Positions 56,988 to 64,000 of a DNA stretch of 64,000 nucleotides are shown in pieces (within the stretch, counting starts at the first letter, position 1; each line of letters starts with the position of its first letter). Below the pieces are notes generated by a model that saw only the letters and a program-made list of their open reading frames with translations, did not search any database and was not told the origin of the DNA. Source of the stretch: JBBDXS01 sp040902195 (lineage in GTDB: Bacteria; Chloroflexota; Dehalococcoidia; DSTF01; RBG-16-68-14). A program made the translations under genes and the position numbers. The DNA lies in NCBI GenBank assembly GCA_040902195.1, contig JBBDXS010000014.1:259788-323787 (forward strand), given 5' to 3'.

Positions 56988-57001
56988 CGGCGCACCCCCT
57001 T

Positions 57002-57027
57002 CCCCTCTCCCGCATGCGGGAGAGGGG
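57002..57027. repeat. Perfect 26-nt palindrome after rarA
   Basis: CCCCTCTCCCGCA followed by TGCGGGAGAGGGG. No T-tract follows. Similar CCCTCTCCC/GAGGG elements, less perfect, lie near 8350 and 24820. Confidence 0.75.
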
Positions 57028-57085
57028 CGATCGGTCTCGGCAAAACATGATGCGTAAGCCTGGGGTGAGGGTCGAATGGCGGGAA

Positions 57086-57109
57086 GTAGGGGCGGCTCGC
57101 GAGCCGCCC
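57086..57109. repeat. GTAGGGG-type palindrome
   Basis: GTAGGGGCGGCTCG and CGAGCCGCCC form a perfect 20-nt palindrome (57090-57109); the right end lacks CTAC. Confidence 0.75.
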
Positions 57110-57132
57110 GACGGCGCAGCGCCTCTGTGCCG

Positions 57133-57138
57133 TATACT
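57133..57138 (+). promoter_or_regulatory. -10 box for leaderless small membrane protein gene
   Basis: TATACT ends 6 nt before the GTG at 57145, which fixes the start better than the upstream ATG at 57076 that lies in a repeat. Confidence 0.45.
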
Positions 57139-57144
57139 ACCGCC

Positions 57145-57408
57145 GTGAGCCGCTCAGCCGTGTCGCTGGCGCTATTGGTGGTAGTCGTGGTGTGCGCATC
57201 CCTTGGCGTCTCTGCGCTGTGGTCGCTAATAGACCAGCCCTGGAACGACGCAGACGAGCCCTTCTGGCCGGCCGGCTGGTACGTCGCGATCTTCGCCGGC
57301 CTGGCGGTGTTGTTCCTCGGCGCTGCGTTGGCGCTCGCCACGCTACTCGCCCGGCGGACGGGGATCGTCGGCCGTCACTCGCAACGGCCCGGACCCCCGG
57401 CAAGATGA
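57145..57408 (+). CDS. Small membrane protein, two predicted helices
   Basis: 87 residues; not recognised. Two hydrophobic segments (about residues 5-26, AVSLALLVVVVVCASLGVSALW, and 45-67, WYVAIFAGLAVLFLGAALALATLL) flank an acidic, Trp-rich loop (DQPWNDADEPFWPAG). Its stop overlaps the next ATG (ATGA), so it is translated with the DinB-like protein. Confidence 0.6.
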   Translation: MSRSAVSLALLVVVVVCASLGVSALWSLIDQPWNDADEPFWPAGWYVAIFAGLAVLFLGAALALATLLARRTGIVGRHSQRPGPPAR

Positions 57409-57926
57409 GCGGTCCAAGCCCCCTCACCCTCCCCCAGGTCATCGAGTTCTTGCGCGCGACGATGGGCACGCTGCGTGCGGAAGCCGGCGCGCTCGGCCCC
57501 GACGCCATGCGCTGGCACCCCGCCGGCGGCGAGTGGTGCCTGAACGAGGTCCTCGGCCACATCATCGAGGCGGAGGAGCGCGGCTTCGCCGGGCGCATCC
57601 GCGACATCCTCGCCGGCAAGGAGATCGTCACGTGGGACCAGGAGCAGGTCGCGCGCGAGCGCAAGGACTGCGAGCGGGACGGCCTCGGGCTGCTGCGCGA
57701 GCTCGAGGAGATGCGCGAACACAACACGATCATGGTCGCGGGCCTGTCGGGTGAAAAGTTGCGCAAGACGGGCGTGCATCCGGACGTGGGCGAGCACAGC
57801 GTGACCGACCTGCTGCACGAGTGGGTGCACCACGACCGCGCGCACGTGAAGCAGGCGCTCTCGATCGTGCAGGCTTACGTGTGGCCAAACATGGGTAACA
57901 CGCAGCGCTTCTCCGAGATCGATTAG
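57405..57926 (+). CDS. DinB/DUF664-like four-helix protein
   Basis: 173 residues. The metal histidines of the DinB fold are visible as GHIIEAEERG (near residue 45) and VHHDRAHVKQAL (near 143), with WHPAGGEWCLNEVLGH as the usual first motif. Such proteins include thiol-dependent metalloenzymes. The ATG at 57405 overlaps the upstream stop, so it is co-translated with the small membrane protein. Confidence 0.8.
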   Translation: MSGPSPLTLPQVIEFLRATMGTLRAEAGALGPDAMRWHPAGGEWCLNEVLGHIIEAEERGFAGRIRDILAGKEIVTWDQEQVARERKDCERDGLGLLRELEEMREHNTIMVAGLSGEKLRKTGVHPDVGEHSVTDLLHEWVHHDRAHVKQALSIVQAYVWPNMGNTQRFSEID

Positions 57927-57929
57927 AAT
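57924..57929 (+). promoter_or_regulatory. -10 box for leaderless esterase gene
   Basis: TAGAAT overlaps the TAG stop of the DinB-like gene and ends 5 nt before the ATG at 57935. Confidence 0.45.
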
Positions 57930-57934
57930 ACGGC

Positions 57935-58960
57935 ATGGCTCTCCAGAACGTCCGGCTCCTCGTGGTGACGGCCATCCTTGGCGTCGCTGTCGCGTGGCTA
58001 TCGAGCGCGACGCCGGCCGCGGCAGCCGAGCGCTACATCGACGAGGTGTTCCCGTCCGTCACCGTGACATCGAACATCATGTACGGCCAGGCGATCGACG
58101 AGTTCGGCCAGCTCGAAACGCTGCGGCTCGACGTGTACCAGCCATCCGGCGACACGCTCTCAGAGCGGCCCGCCGTCATCTTCGTGCATGGGGGCGGTTT
58201 TACGGGCGGCAGCAAGACAACCCCGTCCGCCGTCGACTACGCGACCCGCATGGCGAAGCGCGGCTTCGTGACGGCGTCGATCAACTACCGGCTGCGCGAA
58301 GCCGGCTATTCACCCGCGGAGCAGGCGCAGGTTGTCCTGGACGCGCAGCATGACGCGCAAGCCGCCGTCCGCTGGTTCCGCGCGAACGCGGCCGCGTACG
58401 ACATCGACGCGGACCGCATCTCGATCGCGGGGTACTCTGCGGGCGCGGTGACGGCGCTATTTGTCGCGTACAACTCCGGCGATCCGGGCGACAGCGGCAA
58501 CCCCGGCTACCCCTCGACTGTGTCTGCCGTGATCTCCGTCGCCGGGAATGTCTTCGACCCGCTGATCGACGCGGGAGAGCCTCCCGCAATGCTCGTACAT
58601 GGCACCGCGGACAGCACCGTGCCGTACAGCGGTTCGACCGAGGTTGTCGCGCGCGCGGCTGAGGTCGGGATCACCACCGAGCTCCATCCGTTCCCAGGCG
58701 AAGGACACAGCATCTTCGGCGAGCACATGACGGAGATTACCCAGTGGTCGGGCGAGTTTTTACTGAACTATGTGATCGGCGGTTCGGCTGTTGGCGGGTT
58801 CACGTCGCTAGCGACGGCCAACCCGCCGCCCAACGAAGGTAGTCCGGAGTGGGTGTGGTGGCTCATACCCGCCGCGCTGCTCATCGGCCCCGCGGCTCGT
58901 TGGTTGGAGCGGTCCGTCAGACGCAGAAGCAACGCGCAGCGCCTTTCGGAGATCGAGTAG
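57935..58960 (+). CDS. Exported, C-terminally anchored alpha/beta hydrolase (esterase)
   Basis: 341 residues. A signal peptide (1-31, LLVVTAILGVAVAW...ATPAAAA) and a C-terminal membrane segment (about 305-322, VWWLIPAALLIGPAARWL) followed by arginines place the catalytic domain outside. HGGGFTGG forms the oxyanion hole, GYSAGA holds the nucleophile serine, with the acid in HGTADSTVPY and the histidine in GEGHSIFG. Typical of BD-FAE/acetyl esterase-like enzymes; substrate unknown. Confidence 0.83.
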   Translation: MALQNVRLLVVTAILGVAVAWLSSATPAAAAERYIDEVFPSVTVTSNIMYGQAIDEFGQLETLRLDVYQPSGDTLSERPAVIFVHGGGFTGGSKTTPSAVDYATRMAKRGFVTASINYRLREAGYSPAEQAQVVLDAQHDAQAAVRWFRANAAAYDIDADRISIAGYSAGAVTALFVAYNSGDPGDSGNPGYPSTVSAVISVAGNVFDPLIDAGEPPAMLVHGTADSTVPYSGSTEVVARAAEVGITTELHPFPGEGHSIFGEHMTEITQWSGEFLLNYVIGGSAVGGFTSLATANPPPNEGSPEWVWWLIPAALLIGPAARWLERSVRRRSNAQRLSEIE

Positions 58961-59028
58961 CGGCGGCCTTTAAAGCCTGCCCTCGAGCGAAGCGAAGGGT
59001 CGCCACGGCGTGCCTTAGCAGCGCGTCC

Positions 59029-59502
59029 CTAGCCGGGCCCGCGCCAGACCTTGTTTGGGATGCCCCGCATCATGTCCGGCAGCGACCACAGTTCGATGCG
59101 CCAGGGCGTCAGCTTGAGCAGGCCGTAGTTCGGCTCCTCGGGACCTGACCCGAAGAACAATGCCAGGTCATACCCAACAGGAGGCGGCGTGCTCTTGTAC
59201 AGCTCCCATATGCGTTTCCTCTCCGCCGGGTCGTCCTCCCACTCTGCGCGACAGTCCGCGTAGATCTGCTGCTGCTCTGCGTCCCAGTACGTAAGCGAGA
59301 CGTACGGGTTGTTGGCGATGTGCTTGCCCTTGAAGGAGCGCCTGTTGGTCGCGGCCCAGCAGACCGGCCCTTCCCAGATCGGATGGAGGATGCGCGATCG
59401 AGGGCGTCCGCGGCGGTCCACGGTAGCGAACGTGCACCAGATGATCCTGCTGGTGCGCGCGTGCAGCTCCCCGGCGATCTCGTCGAAGGATGCGACGTCC
59501 AC
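59029..59502 (-). CDS. PPOX-family split-barrel flavin/F420-binding protein
   Basis: 157 residues. FATVDRRGRPRSRILHPIWEG and NNPYVSLTYWD are the core strands of the pyridoxamine 5'-phosphate oxidase-like barrel. The superfamily includes FMN and F420-dependent reductases; cofC and cofD in the same window make an F420 role possible but the sequence does not decide. GTG start, 3 nt after the stop of the FAD-dependent gene, so they form an operon. Confidence 0.78.
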   Translation of the reverse strand: MDVASFDEIAGELHARTSRIIWCTFATVDRRGRPRSRILHPIWEGPVCWAATNRRSFKGKHIANNPYVSLTYWDAEQQQIYADCRAEWEDDPAERKRIWELYKSTPPPVGYDLALFFGSGPEEPNYGLLKLTPWRIELWSLPDMMRGIPNKVWRGPG

Positions 59503-59505
59503 AGA

Positions 59506-60639
59506 CTAAGCGGGGCCTCCGACGGCGGCAGGCATGTTGCCCCGGAGGGACAGGCCGAGCTGCAGGAACGTTTCCAGGTCGCCCTCGCCGCGCGCCATCT
59601 GGAGCGTTACGTCGTAGGACGGCTTGGCGATCTCGTTGCGGCGCTGCTCGTAGGCTGCCATCGCGTCGTCGAGCGGACGCGCGCCGGAGAAGCCCTCATC
59701 GATCGCGTGCGCGAGCAGCTCAGCGTCGCGGAAGGCGTCGTTGATGCCGAGGCCCGTGATGAAGTCGCGGTGGTACCCGGCGTCGCCGACGAGCGCCCAG
59801 CCCGGGCCGTACGGCTTGCGAAAGTAGTTGGGCTGGTCGTTCGTGCCCATGAACCGCTCGACGCGCTTCGCCGGATCGATACGTTCCCCGAGGTTCGTCG
59901 TGCGGCCGAGCACCTTGTAGAAGTTGCCCTCGATGTCCTTTCGGAAGTCGAAGAAGCCATCGACCGGCCCGCCGGCGGCAACAACGGCAGTACCGTCGTT
60001 CGTCGGGAAGACCAGGACCCCGCCCTCCCCTTCTCCCATCGGGTGCATCTCCGCGCCTTCGAGATCGATACCGGTGTAGTAGGCGTAGTACGCGAACGTC
60101 AGCGACGGGACAGTGTCGTACGCCTGCGGCTTGACCTGTCGCGCGACAAATGAATGCAGCCCGTCGGCGCCGATGACGATGCGCCCGCGCTCCTCGACAT
60201 CGTGGCCGTCCTTCGTGCGCCCGCGGACACCGGCGACCGTATCGCCATCCCAGACGAGCTCGCGCACCGAGAAGTTCTCGCGCAGCTCCGCGCCCGCCGC
60301 GACCGCGCCTTCGACCAGGATATTGTCGAGCACGGTGCGACGCGGACAGCATGCCGGCGGGAATCCTTCGGCATCGGGAGGGCGCGGCGGCGTGAACGGC
60401 TGGCCATCCACATAGACGGTGACCTGCTCGATCGCGGGCGTGCCTGCCGCCCAGACCTGATCGAGCAGCCCCCAGTTGCGCAGGCGTATCACGCCGGGGA
60501 CGTGGACGAAGTGTGTCGACATGATGTCGCTGGGGAAGCTCGAGCGATCGACGAGCAAGACCTTGTGGCCCTGGCGGGCCAGCAGCATCGCTGTAGGGGA
60601 GCCGGCGCACCTGGCGCCGACGACAATCGCGTCATACAT
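59506..60639 (-). CDS. FAD-dependent oxidoreductase (geranylgeranyl reductase/monooxygenase type)
   Basis: 377 residues. N-terminal dinucleotide motif DAIVVGARCAGSPTAMLLARQG with VLLVDRSSFPSD, central IVIGADGLHSFVARQV, and GWALVGDAGYHRDFITGLGINDAFRDAELL, the GD motif of group A flavoprotein hydroxylases. Related to alkylhalidase and geranylgeranyl reductase groups. The ATG at 60639 follows the Rossmann start closely. Co-transcribed with the PPOX protein. Confidence 0.85.
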   Translation of the reverse strand: MYDAIVVGARCAGSPTAMLLARQGHKVLLVDRSSFPSDIMSTHFVHVPGVIRLRNWGLLDQVWAAGTPAIEQVTVYVDGQPFTPPRPPDAEGFPPACCPRRTVLDNILVEGAVAAGAELRENFSVRELVWDGDTVAGVRGRTKDGHDVEERGRIVIGADGLHSFVARQVKPQAYDTVPSLTFAYYAYYTGIDLEGAEMHPMGEGEGGVLVFPTNDGTAVVAAGGPVDGFFDFRKDIEGNFYKVLGRTTNLGERIDPAKRVERFMGTNDQPNYFRKPYGPGWALVGDAGYHRDFITGLGINDAFRDAELLAHAIDEGFSGARPLDDAMAAYEQRRNEIAKPSYDVTLQMARGEGDLETFLQLGLSLRGNMPAAVGGPA

Positions 60640-60722
60640 GGCCGGCCTCTTACATAAGGGAATAGAGCCCGCCGAATGGTAGCATACGGGCATCGAGGAA
60701 ACTACGCGCCCAGGGTACCGAC

Positions 60723-61838
60723 GTGCCGTTCATCCTGCTGATCCTGAGCAACCTGCTCCGCCAGAAGACGCGCACCTTCCTCACGGTGCTCGGCATGAGC
60801 ATCGGCGTAACGGCTGTCGTGGCGCTGGGCATCCTCACGCACAGCGCGATCCAATCGACGGGTGAGCTGCTCACGGCCGGCGGCTCGGACTTCTCCGTTG
60901 GGCGGAACGGCTCCTCCGACCTGACTTTCAGCATCCTGACCGATCAGGACGTCCGGACGGTCGAGAGCTATCCCGAGGTCGAGCATGTTACGCCGGTGCT
61001 GATCGGCTTTGCGCGCGTTGGATCGAACCCTTACTTCGTGCAGTTCGGCCTGCGGCCGGAAGACCTCTCGTCGTTCGAGTTGTCGCTGGAGGACGGCACG
61101 ACGCTCGAGCCGGGCGCTGTCGATGACGTGATGCTGGGAGACAGCGCGGCGAAGGAGCTCGACGCCGGCGTAGGAGACGCAGTGGACATCCGCGACCGCA
61201 TGCTGACCGTCGTCGGTATCTATCACTCGGGGCTGACCTTTCTCGACGCGGGAGCGGTCATGCCCTTGCAGACCGTACAGGAGTTGGAGCGCAAGGAAGG
61301 CCTCTACACGCTGCTCTTCGTACGCGCCGAGCCCGGCACCAACGTCGATGCGCTCACTGCCCGTATCGAGCGCGAGCACTCGGACCTCGCGACGCTGCAG
61401 GAGACCAGCGACGTCTCGAAGGTCGACCAGGGGCTCGAGATCCTGGACGCCGTCAACCTCGGTATCACGATCCTCGCCGTCTTCGTCGGCGGCATTGCGG
61501 TCATGAACACGATGGTCATGTCCGTATTCGAGAGGACACGGGAGTTCGGCATCCTGCGAGCGCTCGGCTGGCGCACGCGCCGGATCCTTCAGATGGTGCT
61601 GGGCGAATCGCTGGTCCTTTGCCTCGTAGCGGTGGGCTTCGGCTCGGGCATCGCGATCGGCCTGATGCAGTTCATCGTGCTCGTGCCGACGATCCGGGCG
61701 TTCATCTCGCCCGAGCTCACCATGGAGCCGTTCCTGCGCGGCCTGGTCGTTGGGCTGGCGGTTGCGCTGCTTGGGGCGCTCTATCCAGCCTACCGCGCGG
61801 CGCAGCTCTCGCCTGCCCAGGCGATCCGCTATGAGTGA
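60723..61838 (+). CDS. ABC transporter permease, MacB/FtsX type
   Basis: 371 residues. One membrane segment near the N-terminus (about 17-38, TFLTVLGMSIGVTAVVALGI), a large periplasmic-type MacB_PCD domain, and three C-terminal segments around VFERTREFGILRALGW, the FtsX signature loop. The C-terminus ends YRAAQLSPAQAIRYE, the usual end of such permeases. GTG start; overlaps the ATPase gene by 8 nt. Probably exports a lipid, peptide or antibiotic, or transmits mechanical signals. Confidence 0.88.
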   Translation: MPFILLILSNLLRQKTRTFLTVLGMSIGVTAVVALGILTHSAIQSTGELLTAGGSDFSVGRNGSSDLTFSILTDQDVRTVESYPEVEHVTPVLIGFARVGSNPYFVQFGLRPEDLSSFELSLEDGTTLEPGAVDDVMLGDSAAKELDAGVGDAVDIRDRMLTVVGIYHSGLTFLDAGAVMPLQTVQELERKEGLYTLLFVRAEPGTNVDALTARIEREHSDLATLQETSDVSKVDQGLEILDAVNLGITILAVFVGGIAVMNTMVMSVFERTREFGILRALGWRTRRILQMVLGESLVLCLVAVGFGSGIAIGLMQFIVLVPTIRAFISPELTMEPFLRGLVVGLAVALLGALYPAYRAAQLSPAQAIRYE

Positions 61839-62547
61839 CGAGCGCCCCATCGTCATTGAGGTGCGCGACCTCGTCAAGACCTACGACGACGGACGTACGC
61901 GCGCGCTCGACGGCGCGAGCCTGTCGATCCGGCAAGGCGAGTTCGTGGCGATCAGCGGGCCGTCGGGCTGTGGCAAATCGACGCTGCTTCACGCGATCGC
62001 GGCGCTCGAGAAGCCGGACTCCGGGACGATCGTCGTCAACGGCGACGACATCACGAAGCGGCGCGACCTCAGCGCCTATCGCGCTCGCACGATCGGTCTC
62101 GTCTTCCAGCTCCACAACTTGCTGCCCAACCTCTCGGCGGCCGAGAACGTCCAGATCCCGATGTACGAAGCGCCCTACTCTGCCGCAGACCGTCGCGGGC
62201 GCGCGAAGGAGCTACTCACGCTCGTCGACATGGGCGACAAGGCAGACAAGCGCCCGACGCAGCTCTCGGGCGGCGAGCGCCAGCGCGTCGCGATCGCGCG
62301 CGCGCTGAGCAACGACCCACCGATCGTCCTCGCCGACGAGCCGACGGGCAACCTCGATTCGAAGGCCGGATTGCGCGTGCTAGAGGCGCTCCGCGATGTG
62401 CAACAGCGGCGCGGCGTTACGCTCGTCCTCGTCACGCACGACCAGGGCATCGCGCGGACGGCGGACCGCATCGTCCACATGCTGGACGGCCGAGTGGACG
62501 ATCGTCCGGCTGAGCCGAAGCTGACCACAATTCCCGTTCAGAAGTAG
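61831..62547 (+). CDS. ABC transporter ATP-binding protein, LolD/MacB type
   Basis: 238 residues. Walker A SGPSGCGKSTLL (42-53), the LolD-type Q-loop FQLHNLLPNLSAAENV, signature LSGGERQRVAIARAL, Walker B VLADEPTGNLDS and H-loop VTHDQ are complete. The P-T-G-N-L-D stretch is typical of MacB/LolD/FtsE ATPases. Pairs with the overlapping permease gene. Confidence 0.9.
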   Translation: MSDERPIVIEVRDLVKTYDDGRTRALDGASLSIRQGEFVAISGPSGCGKSTLLHAIAALEKPDSGTIVVNGDDITKRRDLSAYRARTIGLVFQLHNLLPNLSAAENVQIPMYEAPYSAADRRGRAKELLTLVDMGDKADKRPTQLSGGERQRVAIARALSNDPPIVLADEPTGNLDSKAGLRVLEALRDVQQRRGVTLVLVTHDQGIARTADRIVHMLDGRVDDRPAEPKLTTIPVQK

Positions 62548-62688
62548 TAACTGCGAGGCAGCCCCAACGGCGGGGCCGCTAGCGCTGGCAGCGCCCACAG
62601 GCCGTAGGCGCAGTTGACAGCTCGTGTATACTTCCGTTCGACCCCGCCCGCGCAACCAGCTCTCGTTTCGAATGGTGGCACCCTAACG

Positions 62689-64000
62689 ATGCCCTGGCCC
62701 AAAGTCGCGCTGGCGGCAGCATTGCTCCTGTCAGCCGTCTCCACAGTAGCGGACCCGCCGGCGAGCGGCGCGTCGGCCGGCGGCGTGAGCGCCGTCTCGG
62801 CCGGTAGCGCGCACACCTGCGCGATCAGCGCATCGAGCGGCAGCGTGCTGTGCTGGGGTAGCAACGCCTACGGGCAGCTCGGCGACGGCACGACGACGAG
62901 CCGCCTCACACCAACCGCCGTCATCGGCCTTCAGAACGCGATTGCGATCGCGGCGGGGCAACGACACACCTGCGCGGTGACGATCGGCGGGGCAGCAGTA
63001 TGCTGGGGCGACAACGGCCAGGGACAGCTCGGCGATGGCAGGGCTTGCGGGACGATCTGCGCGCAGCCCGTCGCCGTTACAGGACTGAGCAGCGGTATAG
63101 AGGCCGTGGCGACGGGGCTGTTACATTCATGCGCGCTGACCGGCGCCGGTGACGTGCGTTGCTGGGGAAACAATTTCCACGGGCAAATCGGCAACAACCA
63201 GGTGGGGACATTGGTGACCGTTCCCGCGGCGGCCGTATCGTTAGGTGGCGATGCCGCGTCCATCGCGGCGGGCGATTGGCATTCGTGCGCAGTAACGGGT
63301 GCCGGCGCAGCGAAGTGCTGGGGCGAGAATCTAAACGGCCAGATCGGCAACGGCCTGTTCGGCGTAAACCAGCCCTCCCCTGCGAGCGTGATTCGGCTGG
63401 GTGGCAGCGCTGTCGATATCGCGGGCGGCGAACGGCACACCTGCGCCGTCCTGTCGAGCGGCGCCATCGCGTGCTGGGGCCGCAACGACTTCGGCCAGCT
63501 CGGGACCGGCAGCAGCGGTCCGCTCCAGACGACGCCGGTCGGTGTCGCCGGCCTTCAGGGCGCAGCGAACGCGATCGCCGCCGGCGGCAACCACAACTGC
63601 GCCGTGGCCGCGGGCAGCAGCGTGTGGTGCTGGGGGAGCAACGGCTCGGGCGAGTTGGGAGACGGCACAATGATCACGCGTGCCGCGCCGGTCGAGGTGG
63701 CGGAACTGATCGACACGCTGGCGGTCGCGGCGGGGCTGAGCCATAGCTGCGCCCTCGATGTCGTCGGACGCCTTTCGTGCTGGGGGAACAACGCGGATGG
63801 CCAGCTGGGCGATGGAACGCAGGACAGCAGCCCGGCTCCGGTCGAGAAGCCATCGCTCGGAACGGTGCTGTTCGCCAGCATGCGCGACGGCCCGACGGCG
63901 CTGTACATGACCGACGTGGCCGGCGGCCTGGCGACGGGACTACCGGCGGCCGTCGACTACGCGAAGCCGGACTGGTCGCCCGACGGCCGCCGTATCGCCT
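62689..64000 (+). CDS. Secreted RCC1-repeat protein with PD40-like segment, cut by window end
   Basis: The frame is open from ATG 62689 to the window end (437 codons). A signal peptide (about residues 1-25, VALAAALLLSAVSTVA) is followed by seven RCC1 repeats of the form H-T/S-C-A ... C-W-G-x-N-x-x-G-Q-L-G-D/N-G, starting HTCAISASSGSVLCWGSNAY and ending near 63800. Each repeat carries two cysteines placed to form a disulfide. The end PDWSPDGRRIA is a PD40/TolB-type repeat start. Predicted extracellular beta-propeller protein; ligand unknown. TATACT at 62627 may be its -10 box. Confidence 0.85.
   Translation, partial: MPWPKVALAAALLLSAVSTVADPPASGASAGGVSAVSAGSAHTCAISASSGSVLCWGSNAYGQLGDGTTTSRLTPTAVIGLQNAIAIAAGQRHTCAVTIGGAAVCWGDNGQGQLGDGRACGTICAQPVAVTGLSSGIEAVATGLLHSCALTGAGDVRCWGNNFHGQIGNNQVGTLVTVPAAAVSLGGDAASIAAGDWHSCAVTGAGAAKCWGENLNGQIGNGLFGVNQPSPASVIRLGGSAVDIAGGERHTCAVLSSGAIACWGRNDFGQLGTGSSGPLQTTPVGVAGLQGAANAIAAGGNHNCAVAAGSSVWCWGSNGSGELGDGTMITRAAPVEVAELIDTLAVAAGLSHSCALDVVGRLSCWGNNADGQLGDGTQDSSPAPVEKPSLGTVLFASMRDGPTALYMTDVAGGLATGLPAAVDYAKPDWSPDGRRIA

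Overview
The window is 64 kb of high-GC bacterial chromosome that is almost fully coding, on both strands. It holds about 65 protein genes, no rRNA, tRNA or CRISPR array, and no prophage or insertion sequence that I could recognise. Several traits together suggest a Chloroflexota bacterium, most likely Dehalococcoidia-like: coenzyme F420 genes (cofD, cofC), MutS2, paired TldD/TldE proteins, cohesin and dockerin modules, an RCC1-repeat exported protein, a molybdenum hydroxylase locus, and GTAGGGG/CCCCTAC-type palindromes between genes. This assignment is inference from gene content; no marker gene proves it.

Layout. 0-2.4 kb: a trehalose-synthase-like glycosyltransferase (cut by the window edge) overlapping glgC. 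2.4-8 kb: tldD, a VapB/VapC-type toxin-antitoxin pair, a zincin-type metallopeptidase, an amidohydrolase, a GNAT acetyltransferase and a second TldD/PmbA protein. 8-14.2 kb: two polytopic glycosyltransferase-like membrane proteins, an MBL-fold hydrolase, DUF2203, a methyltransferase and YjbQ. 14.2-14.8 kb: a 118-bp tandem repeat. 14.8-17.9 kb: a tungstate/molybdate ABC transporter with a ModE-type regulator, minus strand. 18-20.2 kb: MidA-type methyltransferase, 1-Cys peroxiredoxin and IscU/NifU-like scaffold. 20.2-26.7 kb: the three subunits of a molybdenum hydroxylase (the iron-sulfur subunit fused to an aspartyl protease), two small enzymes, a Cys-rich membrane-anchored protein and a MocA-like cytidylyltransferase. 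26.7-37.6 kb: dockerin protein, serA, CapA lipoprotein, DUF1015, a candidate small RNA, HIT protein, MBL protein, rph, a large GGDEF/HD-GYP sensor and a cohesin lipoprotein. 37.7-43 kb: a lower-GC PD-(D/E)XK-like gene, hicAB, comEC and comEA. 43-53 kb: class V aminotransferase, selA, a P-loop kinase, a LigB-like protein, an epoxide-hydrolase-like enzyme, mutS2, GerW-like protein, two lone HicB-like proteins, cofD and cofC. 53-64 kb: GH29 fucosidase, a redoxin/zinc-ribbon fusion, rarA, DinB-like protein, esterase, a PPOX/FAD-oxidoreductase pair, a MacB-type ABC exporter and the start of an RCC1-repeat protein.

How genes work together. Tungstate/molybdate uptake, the molybdenum hydroxylase and the MocA-like enzyme fit one molybdenum-cofactor theme. 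GlgC could feed NDP-glucose to the adjacent trehalose synthase. CofC and CofD make the F420 side chain linkage. ComEA and ComEC are DNA-uptake proteins. Cohesin and dockerin modules hint at non-cellulosomal extracellular assembly.

Two genome-level patterns stand out. First, at least 17 genes have a TAnnnT-like -10 box ending only 5-9 nt before the start codon and no Shine-Dalgarno sequence, which predicts leaderless mRNAs. Second, families of palindromic repeats sit at gene ends, supply stop codons, and in one case lie inside a coding sequence. The most distinctive single items are the protease-CoxS fusion, the repeat-carrying mocA gene, and a promoter-terminator unit (31.6-31.8 kb) that looks like an undescribed small RNA or attenuator.
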